The notes beneath the pieces were generated by a model. It made no database searches. It saw only the letters and a program-made list of their open reading frames with translations, and had not been told where the DNA came from. The position numbers and the translations under genes were made by a program. 64,000 bases of DNA from the NCBI GenBank assembly GCA_021404785.1, contig QWHH01000013.1:20156-84155 (forward strand). The letters run 5' to 3'. This document shows, one piece after another, positions 17,973-27,700 of this stretch. This DNA comes from Lysobacterales bacterium PRO7. GTDB taxonomy: Bacteria; Pseudomonadota; Gammaproteobacteria; Xanthomonadales; Rhodanobacteraceae. Every line of letters begins with the position of its first letter. The first letter of the stretch is position 1.

Positions 17973-18356
17973 ATGCCCCGTCAAATCATCATCTCACCCA
18001 ATGCACCCAAGGCCATCGGCCCCTATTCACAGGCCGTGCGCTGCGGCAACACGCTGTATTTTTCCGGGCAGACGCCGATCGATCCGGCTACCGGCGCACT
18101 GGTGCCAGGCGACGTCACGACGCAGGCGCGGCGCGTGTTCGAGAACCTGAATGCGGTCGCCGCTGCCGCCGGCGCGAATTTCACGAACGTCGCGCGCGTG
18201 GGCATCTACCTCACCGACCTGTCCAACTTCGCCGCGGTCAATGCGGTGATGAAGGAGTATTTCGCGGAACCTTATCCGGCGCGGTCGACCATCGGTGTCG
18301 CGTCGCTGCCACTGAATGCGCAGGTCGAGATCGACATGATCGCGGTGTTCGACTAA
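17973..18356 (+). CDS. ridA: RidA-family enamine/imine deaminase
   Basis: A 127-residue RidA (YjgF/YER057c) protein that hydrolyses reactive enamines such as 2-aminoacrylate. The start at 17973 gives MPRQIIISPNAPKAIGPYSQ, the usual N-terminus. LYFSGQTPIDPATGALV, the substrate-binding arginine in ARSTIGVASLPLNA and the C-terminal VEIDMIAV are conserved. An ATG further upstream would extend into the spoT end and is unlikely. The spoT-ridA-recG order is seen in Xanthomonadales. Confidence 0.93.
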   Translation: MPRQIIISPNAPKAIGPYSQAVRCGNTLYFSGQTPIDPATGALVPGDVTTQARRVFENLNAVAAAAGANFTNVARVGIYLTDLSNFAAVNAVMKEYFAEPYPARSTIGVASLPLNAQVEIDMIAVFD

Positions 18357-18373
18357 AACGCGTCGCGCCGCGC

Positions 18374-20485
18374 ATGCGCGAATCCGCACCTGCCACCGAT
18401 AATTCCGCGCAGCCGGTGACGTCGCTCCCCGGCGTCGGCGCGGCGCTGGCGAAAACCCTGGAACGTCTCGGCCTTCGCACACTGCAGGATTTGTGGTTCC
18501 ACCTGCCGCTGCGCTACGAAGATCGCACGCGCCTCACGCCGATTCGCGACTTGCAGCCCGGCGCGGCGGCGCAGGTGGAAGGCCGCGTCGAAGCAGTCGA
18601 AAGAGGCTTCCGCTACCGCCCGCAACTTCGCGTGGCGATCGGCGACGACTCGCGCGCGACGCTGCTGCTGCGTTTTTTCCACTTCAATGCCGCACAGGCG
18701 AACCAGCTCATCGTCGGCACGCGCCTGCGTTGTTACGGGGACGTGCGTCGCGGTCAGCACGGGTTGGAGATGGTGCATCCGCAATATCGACGTGTCGCCG
18801 ATAGCGAAGCCGCGGTCGTCGAGGGAAGCCTGACTCCCGTGTATCCCGTGACGGAAGGACTTTCGTCGCCACGCCTGGCCGGCGTGATCGCGCGCGCGCT
18901 GCAACGCCTGCCGCAGGACGCAGAACTGGAACTGCTGCCGGCGGAATTGCGCAAAGTATACAAATTGACATCGCTGCGCGCGGCATTGCTGTACGCGCAT
19001 CGTCCGCCGCCGGATGCGGATCTGGCGCAGATGGCGCTTGGCGCGCATCCGGCGCAACAACGCCTGGCGTTCGAAGAATTGCTCGCCCAGCACCTGAGCC
19101 TGAAGCGCCTGCGCTCGCGCATCCGTGAACATGCGGCGCCCGCGCTGCGCGGCGATGGCGACCTGCGCAAACGCTTTCTCGCCGGCCTGCCGTTCGCGCC
19201 GACGCGCGCGCAACAGCGCGTGGCGGCCGAGGTTGCGCGCGACCTGGCGAGACCCGCACCGATGCTGCGACTGGTGCAGGGCGACGTCGGCTCGGGCAAG
19301 ACCGTCGTCGCTGCGCTCGCCGCGCTGGCAGCGGTCGAGTCGGGCGCGCAGGCCGCGCTGATGGCGCCGACTGAATTGTTGGCGGAACAGCACTACCGGA
19401 ATTTTCGCAGATGGATGGAGCCGCTCGGTATCGAGGTCGTCTGGCTCGCCGGAAAATTGAAAGGCAAGGCGCGCACTGCGGCGCTGGCACAAATTGCCGG
19501 CAATGATGAAGCACGTCGTGCGCAGATCGTCATCGGCACGCACGCGCTGATGCAGGAAGGCGTCGCGTTCCGCGAGCTTGCGCTCGTCATCATCGACGAG
19601 CAGCATCGTTTCGGAGTGCATCAACGGCTTGCTCTGAGGGAGAAGGGTCGCGTGGCGGATAACGTCCCGCACCAGCTCGTGCTAACGGCCACACCGATCC
19701 CGCGCACGCTCGCGATGACGGCGTATGCCGATCTCGATGTCTCGGTGATCGACGAACTGCCACCGGGGCGCACGCCGGTCAACACCGTCGCCATCGCCAA
19801 ATCGCGTCGCGCCGACGTGATCGAACGCATTCGCGCCGCCTGCGCCGGCGGGCGGCAGGCGTATTGGGTGTGCACGATCATCGAGGAATCCGATCTTCTA
19901 CAAGCCCAGGCCGCCGAAGCCGTGCACGGGGAATTGACCGCCGCGTTGCCCGGGCTTTCCATCGGCCTTGTGCATGGGCGTCTGAAACCTGCGCAAAAGC
20001 AGGCGGTGATGGACGCTTTCGCAGCCGGCCAGATCGCATTGCTTGTTGCGACGACGGTAATCGAAGTCGGTGTCGACGTGCCGAACGCGAGTCTGATGAT
20101 CGTCGAGAATGCCGAACGCCTGGGCCTTGCGCAGCTGCACCAGTTGCGCGGCCGCGTTGGCCGCGGCAGCGTGGAATCCAGTTGTGTACTTCTATACCAG
20201 TCGCCGTTGTCGGCGATGGCGCGGCAGCGCCTGGACGTGCTGCGCGAAACCGGCGACGGTTTCCGCATTGCAGAGAAAGACCTCGAACTGCGCGGCCCCG
20301 GCGAAGTGCTCGGCACGCGCCAGACCGGCCAGATGATCCTGCGCATCGCCGATCTTGCGCGCGATGCGCACCTGCTGTCTGCCGTACAGCGCGCTGGCGC
20401 GGCATTGCTCGAAAAGCATCCGGAACTTGCCGACAAGCTGATCGGGCGCTGGATCGGGCAAGCGGCGAGATATGCAGGGGCGTAG
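18374..20485 (+). CDS. recG: ATP-dependent DNA helicase RecG
   Basis: Branch-migration helicase that remodels stalled forks and R-loops. It has 703 residues. The N-terminal wedge domain begins TSLPGVGAALAKTLERLGLR and includes the OB-fold. The helicase core has Walker A VQGDVGSGKTVVAALAALAA, the DEQH box LVIIDEQHRFGVHQR, motif III VLTATPIPRTLAMTAYADL and LHQLRGRVGRG near the end. It closes the rpoZ-spoT-ridA-recG run. Confidence 0.97.
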   Translation: MRESAPATDNSAQPVTSLPGVGAALAKTLERLGLRTLQDLWFHLPLRYEDRTRLTPIRDLQPGAAAQVEGRVEAVERGFRYRPQLRVAIGDDSRATLLLRFFHFNAAQANQLIVGTRLRCYGDVRRGQHGLEMVHPQYRRVADSEAAVVEGSLTPVYPVTEGLSSPRLAGVIARALQRLPQDAELELLPAELRKVYKLTSLRAALLYAHRPPPDADLAQMALGAHPAQQRLAFEELLAQHLSLKRLRSRIREHAAPALRGDGDLRKRFLAGLPFAPTRAQQRVAAEVARDLARPAPMLRLVQGDVGSGKTVVAALAALAAVESGAQAALMAPTELLAEQHYRNFRRWMEPLGIEVVWLAGKLKGKARTAALAQIAGNDEARRAQIVIGTHALMQEGVAFRELALVIIDEQHRFGVHQRLALREKGRVADNVPHQLVLTATPIPRTLAMTAYADLDVSVIDELPPGRTPVNTVAIAKSRRADVIERIRAACAGGRQAYWVCTIIEESDLLQAQAAEAVHGELTAALPGLSIGLVHGRLKPAQKQAVMDAFAAGQIALLVATTVIEVGVDVPNASLMIVENAERLGLAQLHQLRGRVGRGSVESSCVLLYQSPLSAMARQRLDVLRETGDGFRIAEKDLELRGPGEVLGTRQTGQMILRIADLARDAHLLSAVQRAGAALLEKHPELADKLIGRWIGQAARYAGA

Positions 20486-20515
20486 CGCATTGAATTAGCT
20501 GTGCAGCACTCAGAG

Positions 20516-20544
20516 TTGCCAAGCTGACATGATTCAGTTAGCTT
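20516..20544 (+). promoter_or_regulatory. Putative promoter of the ATT-start secreted gene
   Basis: TTGCCA (20516-20521) and TAGCTT (20539-20544) are separated by 17 bases, about 40 bases before the proposed start codon. Pattern only. Confidence 0.35.
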
Positions 20545-20584
20545 AAAGCCGGCTGGGGGAGAGAAAGTTCATTCAAGGAGTAGA

Positions 20585-21187
20585 ATTTCGAATAATCGTC
20601 AAATTGTTAATCTCTGTCTTGGTGCAATACTAATTCTTCCAGTTCCGACATTTGCGCAGAGCCAAGCTAGTGCTGCAAATAGTAGTGATATATTGAGTGC
20701 ATCATTTTCTGGTGTAACAAGTGTCAATGGAGACGTCGGTCGATTGACGTTGACTGCAAAAGACCAAGCAAGTCTGGTAAAAACTGTTACCGTAGGCCCG
20801 GGTCTCAATAACGTCGCTAGCAAGTCGCAGATTGCTTCGAGTTTTGCGAGTACATCGCCACCGCCTACTGGCAGCATATCTGCTGTCCCTAAAACTCTCA
20901 ATTTGAGAGCTGGCCAATTGGGTACAACGACACTATATTGGACATGGAGTCAGCCATATAATTACTTCACTTTCGGGTGCGTATATGTGTCTGTAGATGG
21001 AGGAGTTCCAAGCGTAATGGATTGCGAGCACCCAAATAATAATTACGCGACTGTGGCATCTTGGATACAAGGTGGGCATCAATACCAGTTTGAGATCATC
21101 CTTCAAGATGCTCCTTGCAATGGATGTTACCCCTCGCCCCCAGGCGTGGTCGCCTCAACTCTGGTAACTGGCATCCTTGTCAATTGA
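20585..21187 (+). CDS. Secreted protein of unknown function with apparent ATT start codon
   Basis: No ATG, GTG or TTG exists in frame between the upstream stop at 20525 and the TTG at 20693. Starting at 20693 would remove the export signal. An AAGGAG ribosome-binding site (20575-20580) lies four bases before an ATT at 20585. Initiation there gives (M)SNNRQIVNLCLGAILILPVP followed by TFAQSQASA, a textbook signal peptide with cleavage after TFA. The product has 200 residues; the mature part is rich in Ser, Thr, Val and Asn, has paired cysteines (CVYV, DCEH, APCNGCYPSP) and no recognised domain. Base composition is clearly AT-richer than the neighbours, which suggests recent acquisition. ATT could also be a mutated or mis-sequenced ATG. 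Confidence 0.6.
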   Translation: MSNNRQIVNLCLGAILILPVPTFAQSQASAANSSDILSASFSGVTSVNGDVGRLTLTAKDQASLVKTVTVGPGLNNVASKSQIASSFASTSPPPTGSISAVPKTLNLRAGQLGTTTLYWTWSQPYNYFTFGCVYVSVDGGVPSVMDCEHPNNNYATVASWIQGGHQYQFEIILQDAPCNGCYPSPPGVVASTLVTGILVN

Positions 21188-21192
21188 CTGGT

Positions 21193-21226
21193 TAACCCGC
21201 TCTTCGCTGACGGAGAGCGGGTTTTT
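21193..21226 (+). terminator. Rho-independent terminator
   Basis: The stem AACCCGCTCT / AGAGCGGGTT with a ~9-base loop is followed by a T run ending near 21225. It lies six bases after the stop of the secreted gene, so the following membrane-protein gene is a separate transcript. Confidence 0.85.
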
Positions 21227-21252
21227 CATGCGAGAGTGTTGTTAACTATATT

Positions 21253-22848
21253 ATGAGGCGTGACGCAAAATACCGTCGTTATGTGGAAAGCAAACACGCT
21301 GTTTTTGCAATACTTCTCCTTGGCTATCTACTTTTTATCCTTTATCCAATTCTGCGCGCTGATCGTTACTGCAACGACGATCTGATCCGTTCGCTGCTCG
21401 GCAACTATGGATGGAATAACAACGGCCGGCATCTGGCGAATCTGTTGATGCGTGTGCTGCAATTCGGCTCGCAGCGAGCCGTGGATATTTCACCACTGCC
21501 GCAGCTGATCGCCATCGCGATACTGGCTTGGACCGGCGTGTTGATCGCGCGGCGGTATGCGCTTGGTCCGCCGTTGCTTGCCGCACTTGTGACATTTCCG
21601 CTTGGGGCGCAACCGTTCTATCTGGAAAATTTGTCGTACAAATTCGATGCGCCGTGCATGGCATTGGCGATGCTCTTCGCGTTACTACCCTTCTTGGTTT
21701 TGCGGCAAGGCAGAAAGGCCTGGATTCTGAGTGTACTGGCCTTGTTGGCCTGCCTGAATCTCTATCAGCCGGCGATCAATGTCTTTCTCATTTTTGCGAT
21801 TCTGGAAATTTTCCTTGGGCAGGTCGTGCGGGTGGAGTTCAAGGCGCAGACGGTACGGTTATCCAGCCGCGTGAGTCAGGCGGTGATCGCATCGGTAACG
21901 TATCAATTGCTATTCGGCCCGTCGTTAAAGGACTGGATGCGCGAACACGGCACGCTGATACATTCTGCGTCGCAATTGGATCGCGTGTTGGCAAATGCCG
22001 GGGATTTCTGGGGCTATGCCGTTGGCGCTTTCGACCTGCGCTGGATCGAACTATTTTCCCCGCTGGCGATCTTGGCAATCGTTGTTCCGGTTTTCGCCAG
22101 TCTCGCCTTGGCGTGGTCTGGCCGCACCGAGCGCGCAGGATGGCAAACGGGCGTGTTACTGGTGGGTGCAGTGCTGTTGCCATGTGTCGCGGTGTTTTGC
22201 GTCGCAGGCCCCATGTTGTTACTCGAACAGCCGATACTGATGCCGCGCGTCATGGTCGGAGTTGGTGCGTTGCTGTGCGCCGGTTTGATTGCCGCGCATG
22301 CCGTAGTTGAGCAAAAGCGATTGTCGCACCGCCCGCTTTGCGTCATCGCCGGGATATGGGCGTTGGGTTTTGCCGTGATCGCGGGTGCCTATGGCAATGC
22401 CGCCGCCGCACAGAAGGGATACGAATCGCGAATTGCGGCGAACCTTGCCGATGATGTGGCGAGCATGCAAGCTACTCGACTGGTACGGAATTACCTATTG
22501 GTCGGCTCGGCTGGATTCGCGCCGGTCACCGAGCATGCGGCCAAACAATTTCCGTTGTTCAGCACCCTGATTTCGTCTTACCTCAAGGCTGACGATTTCA
22601 ACAGCCGAAACTTTCTTCTGCACTATATTTCGGGCCTGAAGGATATGAGTGGTGGCATTGGCAAGAAGCACGAAAAAGAGATTCTGGCGCAAGCATGCGG
22701 TGCGTCGCCGCGCATCGTTCGCGCCGGGTACACATTGCGTTTGGTCAGCGATACGGTAGTCGTGGATTTCTTGCAATCGCCCGGGTTGGCTTGCGATGCG
22801 CCCAGTCAATCGGGGTCAGCGCCGGTACCTGACGTAAAGACGCCGTAA
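21253..22848 (+). CDS. GtrII-type membrane glucosyltransferase
   Basis: A 531-residue polytopic inner-membrane protein with about ten hydrophobic segments. The N-terminal region, ILRADRYCNDDLIRSLLG and NNNGRHLANLLMRVLQFGSQ, matches the start of the GtrII glucosyltransferase family, in which the acidic residues after the first membrane segment are conserved. GtrII proteins add glucose to lipopolysaccharide O-antigen from an undecaprenyl-phosphate donor. The usual companions gtrA and gtrB are not adjacent. The start ATG follows a short AT-rich stretch. The 3' end overlaps the convergent oxygenase gene by 33 bases. Confidence 0.68.
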   Translation: MRRDAKYRRYVESKHAVFAILLLGYLLFILYPILRADRYCNDDLIRSLLGNYGWNNNGRHLANLLMRVLQFGSQRAVDISPLPQLIAIAILAWTGVLIARRYALGPPLLAALVTFPLGAQPFYLENLSYKFDAPCMALAMLFALLPFLVLRQGRKAWILSVLALLACLNLYQPAINVFLIFAILEIFLGQVVRVEFKAQTVRLSSRVSQAVIASVTYQLLFGPSLKDWMREHGTLIHSASQLDRVLANAGDFWGYAVGAFDLRWIELFSPLAILAIVVPVFASLALAWSGRTERAGWQTGVLLVGAVLLPCVAVFCVAGPMLLLEQPILMPRVMVGVGALLCAGLIAAHAVVEQKRLSHRPLCVIAGIWALGFAVIAGAYGNAAAAQKGYESRIAANLADDVASMQATRLVRNYLLVGSAGFAPVTEHAAKQFPLFSTLISSYLKADDFNSRNFLLHYISGLKDMSGGIGKKHEKEILAQACGASPRIVRAGYTLRLVSDTVVVDFLQSPGLACDAPSQSGSAPVPDVKTP

Positions 22849-23739
22849 CTGATACAGGATTTGCCCGGTTAGGCCACGATCTCGCGCTTGCAGCAGGGCA
22901 GAGTTTTCCGCGTAAAGCCGCTGCATTTGGTTGTCGCGATGCGCGATCAGTTCGCGCAGGGTTTCGACATCCGCGCGTGTCAGCGTGTGCCCTTCGGTCA
23001 GGTGTTCGGGCAACTGACGGTTGACGTAATGCGTGGTGTGCTTGCCTGCGGTTTCCTGCGTGGGCCGTTGCCGCGAGTAGAAATACAGCGCTACCGATTT
23101 GCGCGACAGATCGGTACGATCCACCGGCAAGGCGATCTTGTCGAAGCCGTGCCAGCTCGATTCGGTTGTCTCGAAAATCACGCAGCGGTTCATGGTCGGC
23201 GCAATGCGAGCGACGGGATTCGCGTCCTGGTAGGGATCGCGCCACAGTTCCAGGTTGCCGCCCCATGCCGCGTCCCATTCCGGGTTCAGATAGACGATCA
23301 AATTCAAGCGTCGATGCCAACGCTCGCTCGGGTGGTAGTTGAAGTCCACATGCGCTTGCAGCGCTTGTCCATCGCGATTTTCGTGCGTGCCGCCGCCGAG
23401 ATAGAACGGGTCGTAGAGCAGATCGTCGATGCCGCAGATCTTTCCTATCAGCCCGAGGAATCCCGGCGTCTGGATCGTGGCATCCAGCGCGTGAAAAGCA
23501 GGACCAAGCGCCTTGATGCGCTCGACGGTCGACTTGCCGCCTTCGCGGCCGTCGTCACCGATGCGGTTGCCGCGCTCGAAAGCGGGAAACTCCGCGAGCA
23601 AGGCCTGCGCGAAGGCGGCGTCGAAAAAATTCTCGATGACGACGTACCGGAACGGCCTCGCTTCGGCGAATTGCTGCGTTAGCTGTTTCGCTTCGCTCGC
23701 GATGGCGTGATCAAGTATGAGTTGCGATGAATCGGGCAT
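22816..23739 (-). CDS. 2-oxoglutarate/Fe(II)-dependent oxygenase (prolyl 4-hydroxylase-like)
   Basis: A soluble 307-residue oxygenase from the start MPDSSQLILDHAIASEAKQL; an upstream ATG at 23805 is possible but less like the family. The jelly-roll has the iron site in ALQAHVDFNYHPSERWHRRL (His-x-Asp) and the distal His in ESSWHGFDKI; the Arg in DLSRKSVALYFYS should bind 2-oxoglutarate. The C-terminal 60 residues are helical and basic. Bacterial members of this type often sit in polysaccharide loci and may hydroxylate sugars or peptides; the substrate is unknown. Confidence 0.78.
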   Translation of the reverse strand: MPDSSQLILDHAIASEAKQLTQQFAEARPFRYVVIENFFDAAFAQALLAEFPAFERGNRIGDDGREGGKSTVERIKALGPAFHALDATIQTPGFLGLIGKICGIDDLLYDPFYLGGGTHENRDGQALQAHVDFNYHPSERWHRRLNLIVYLNPEWDAAWGGNLELWRDPYQDANPVARIAPTMNRCVIFETTESSWHGFDKIALPVDRTDLSRKSVALYFYSRQRPTQETAGKHTTHYVNRQLPEHLTEGHTLTRADVETLRELIAHRDNQMQRLYAENSALLQARDRGLTGQILYQLRRLYVRYRR

Positions 23740-23796
23740 GGTCGATACGTTGGAGAACGGACGCGCTAGACTTGGCGCACTGAAGGTTGTGGAGAA

Positions 23797-24735
23797 GTGT
23801 CGCAAGTGTACCCGAATCGACTACCTATTCTCATCGACACCGACCCCGGCGTGGACGACGCGCTGGCGATTCTGATGGCGCACCGCCACGCCGATGTCGT
23901 GGGCCTTACCATCGCCGCGGGCAATGTCGGATTGGCGCACACGACAGCGAACGCGCTGAAGCTGGTGGAAACCATCGGCGCGACGACGCCAGTATTTGCA
24001 GGCTGTGCGACGCCACTCGTGCATGCGGCGGAAGACGCCGCCTTCGTGCACGGGCTCGACGGTTTCGGCGACACCGGTTACGCGCCGAGCGCGAGGCGCG
24101 CGGAAAACGAGCCGGCGGCGCAGGCGATCCTGCGCCTGTCGCGCGAACATGCGGGCAAGCTCGTGATCGTGGCGATGGCGCCGCTGACGAATCTCGCGTT
24201 GGCGTTGCGGCTGGATCCGGACCTGCCATCGCGCGTGGCGCGACTGGTCGTCATGGGCGGCGCGGTGACCGGGCGCGGCAATACAACCGTGTCGGCAGAG
24301 TTCAACATCGGCTTCGATCCGGAAGCCGCGCACATCGTGTTCTGCGCGTGGCCGAAGATCGAGCTGGCGGATTGGGAACTGACCGTGCGCCACGGCATCG
24401 CTTTCGACACGGTTGCACGCTGGGTGCAAGCGGATAGCCCGACCGCGCGATTCTTCGATGCGATCTCGCGCAAGACGCGCGCGTGGTCGATCGAGCGCGG
24501 GCGCCCGCAACTGGCGCTTGCCGATCCGCTGGCGATGGCGGTGGCGTTACAGCCCGATATCGTCACGCAGGGCGAAGAACATCACCTCGAGATTGCCCTG
24601 CACGGCGCCGCGCGCGGCGCGACCATCGTCGATTGGGACGATCGCTCCGGCAAGGCGGCGAATGCGCGCATCGTGATGGACCTGGATCAGGCGCGCTTCG
24701 AAGCGCTTTGTGCGTCCGCGCTCGGCGCCGACTGA
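23797..24735 (+). CDS. Inosine-uridine-type nucleoside hydrolase
   Basis: Hydrolyses the N-glycosidic bond of nucleosides to ribose and base (salvage). It has 312 residues from a GTG start. The calcium/ribose site DTDPGVDDALAILMAHRHAD is intact near the N-terminus. VMGGAVTGRGNTTVSAEFNI and FDPEAAHIVF follow, as in the IunH family. The promoter lies in the 57-base gap to the divergent oxygenase gene. Its last 49 bases overlap the convergent channel gene. Confidence 0.88.
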   Translation: MSQVYPNRLPILIDTDPGVDDALAILMAHRHADVVGLTIAAGNVGLAHTTANALKLVETIGATTPVFAGCATPLVHAAEDAAFVHGLDGFGDTGYAPSARRAENEPAAQAILRLSREHAGKLVIVAMAPLTNLALALRLDPDLPSRVARLVVMGGAVTGRGNTTVSAEFNIGFDPEAAHIVFCAWPKIELADWELTVRHGIAFDTVARWVQADSPTARFFDAISRKTRAWSIERGRPQLALADPLAMAVALQPDIVTQGEEHHLEIALHGAARGATIVDWDDRSGKAANARIVMDLDQARFEALCASALGAD

Positions 24736-27700
24736 GTAGCCGGCATCGCGTTGCGAAACCAGATATCGGTCTGCGGAAACGCCATCTCGATGTTTTTTTC
24801 GCGGAACACTTCGGCGATGCGCGTGAACAGCGCGTCGCGTGCGCGGTTGCGGTCGCCGATCTCGGCGACAAACACGCGCAGGTCGAAGTCGAACGTGCAC
24901 GCGGAAATCTGCACGAACCAGCAGGTCGGTGCGGGATCCTTCGCCACCAGCGGTTCGGCGGCGGCGATATCCAGCAACAGCTCGCGCACTTCGCGCGGAT
25001 CGCTGGCATAGGCGGCGCCGATGCGCAGCACTACGCGCGTGAGCGTGTTCGACAGCGACCAGTTGGTCAGGCGCTCGGTGATGAAACTCTTGTTCGGCAC
25101 GATCACCTCGCGGTGATCCCAGTCGACGATCGTGGTCGCGCGCGTGCGGATGCGCGCGACCGTGCCTTCGACATCGCCGATCGTGACCGTGTCGCCGATG
25201 CGGAACGGACGTTCGAACAGCACCATCAGGCCGGAGACGAAATTCGCGAAGATTTCCTGCAGGCCGAATCCGAGACCAACGGAAAATCCGGCCGCGAGCC
25301 ATTGCAGATTGCTCCAGTGCAGGCCGAGCATGGCCAGGCCCATGATCGTGCCGGCGAAGACGATCGCGTAGCGGGTCAGGCTGGTAATCGCATAGCGCGT
25401 GGGCGCATCCACATGCAGGCGCCGCAGCAGGCTCAATTCGATGAGTCCCGGCAAGTTGCGCGTCGCGATCAGGGTGAAAACCAGCACGAGGACGGCTTCG
25501 AGCACGTCGCGCAGGCTCACGCTCAAGGCGATGGTCTTGCCATCGACGACGTCGCTGGAAGTCCACACGTTGATGTTGCCGAGCACGGTCAGCGCCGGCG
25601 CGACATCGGACCAGACCCACAACAGCAGGGCCGCGACCGCCACCACGACGAACGCGCGCAACAAGCGGCGGGTTTGTGCGCTGACGCTGGCCAGCGTGAT
25701 TTCTTCCGGTTGCACATCCGGCGTCTCGTTGCCCTCCGTGGACGATTCGGCATCCGCCGCCTGGCGTTGCTCCATGCGCTTGAGCGACAGCCGCCGCTCG
25801 CCCAGCACGAGCCAGCGCGCGGCGAGGCTGTAGACGACATTTGCCGCGAGCAGCACGGCCATGGTCGTGAGCGTGTGCCCGGCCAGCGACAAGGCGGTGA
25901 CGAAATATCCGCGCAGCACGAGCACGGCGAGCACGAGCATGCCGCCGGCAAGGATCGTTCGCGTGAACTGGCGCAGGCGCAGCGGTTCGGCGAGCACGGT
26001 ATAGCGCGCCGTCCACAGGCGATTCGGCGCCAGCAGCCACCACGCCAGTGCCGCCATCCCGAGCAGTGCGATGCAAAGCAGGGCGCGCGCGTAGCCGTCG
26101 ATCGCGACGGCATCGTTGCGCACCATGGCCAGTCCGATCAGGAATTGCGCGGGCAGCACGATCAGCGCCAGCCACGGCGCGGCGGCGTGCAAGGCCGCGC
26201 GCCGCAGGCGCGGCCAGCGGAAATGGAATTGCGCCAGACCATTCTCGGCGGTCAGCACGCGCAGGAACGCGAGTACGAAGGCGGGCACCGCCAGCCAGGC
26301 CAGCGCCTTGCCGATATCGGCGGCGAAGTTGTTGTTCGGTGCGGCCCGGAACGCAGCGCCGGCGAATAGCAGCGCAATCGGCCACGGCGTGGCGGCGAGC
26401 AGGCTCCAGGCCAGGGCGCTGCCGGTGAGGCGGTAGCGGTCGCTGCGAATGCGCCGCATCGGTGCGGCGATCACGGCCAATTGCGCCGGTGTGCGCAGGC
26501 GCAGGGCGACCAGCAGCAGCAAGGCCAACAATGCGGCAGTTGCAAGCAAGGGCGCTTCCGTGACCTCGCCAGCAGCGGCGCGCAGCGCGCGCGACCAGCG
26601 CGTGGCGGTGAAAAAGCCGCTGTCGTCGCTGGCCAGTCCCGCAAACCAGGCCGCGTTGACCGGGGCATGGCTCGGCGTCCACAACAAGCGCGAGTCGAGC
26701 AGGGCGTTGAGTTTTGCCGTGGCGTCGACCAGTCCGCGCAATTGCTGTTCGGCCTCGCCCTGCGCGCTGGCCAGTTTGGTTTGCAGCGCGCCAAGCTGGA
26801 CCAGCACCTGTGCGCGCGTGGCGAGCAGGCGATACAGGTTTTCGCGCAGGACCTTGACCCGTTCAGGCGGCACGCTTGCGGGCAGACGCGCCAGCATGGC
26901 ACTTGCGGCACTATCGACATCGCCGAGCTCGCCTTGTTGTTCGCGTACGTCGATCAGGCCGATGCGGGTTTGCGCGTAGCGGGTCAGCAGGTCAGACAAC
27001 TGGCGTTTGAGCCGGTCAAGCGGCTGCAATTTGCGCTTCTCGGCAAGCAGGATCAGGCCAACGGCTTCGTTGACGCCGCCGATGCGAATGCGATCCTGGG
27101 TATTCTTCAAGGCTTGCGCGGTTTCGCTGGCGGCGCGATCCCAGGCCTGCACGCGCGCGCGCAGGTCACTGCTGTCGCGCACGGAATCGGCCAAGCGCGC
27201 GACCAGCGCGACATTGGCGTCGGCCGCTTCGATGAGCACGCGGGCGCGCGGATCGATCGCGGCGCGTTCGTCCGCGACATGTGTTTGCAGCGCGCGTACC
27301 TGCGCGCCGGTGCGATCGAGCAGCAGGTTCTCGAGGAAGCCGGCGCGTTGCCCGGCCTGCAATGCGGCGCGCTGGCGCTCGCGCAGTTGGGCCGAGAGCA
27401 GGCGCATGCGCGGCTCGTAGCTGCGGTTTTCCAGATTCAGCAGGGCGATCTGGATCGTGGCAAGCCTTTGTGTGGACTGCGCGCGCAGCCGCTGGGCCTG
27501 CGCCAGTGCGGGCGGGACGGATTTGGTCGTAGCAGACAAGGCCGCCTGGCTGGAATCGAGCGCCGCGTGCGCGGCGGCCAATTCGTCGCGCAATTGAGCC
27601 GGCCGCGTGGTCTGCCGCGCGAGTTCGGATTCCAGCGCCGTCACGGCCGCGCGCGCATCGGAGGCCACGCCGCGCTCGCGGTCAAGCAGGGCCTCGAGTT

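Noticed and set aside
14453-17974. 1173-residue minus-strand open frame
   Set aside because: It spans mlaA, rpoZ and spoT in the wrong frame; composition follows the shadow pattern of GC-rich genes.
20693-20695. TTG as the start of the AT-rich secreted gene
   Set aside because: It has no ribosome-binding site and would remove the whole in-frame signal peptide.
23740-23805. N-terminal extension of the 2OG oxygenase from the ATG at 23805
   Set aside because: The added 22 residues overlap the promoter region and the start of the divergent nucleoside hydrolase gene and lack family support.
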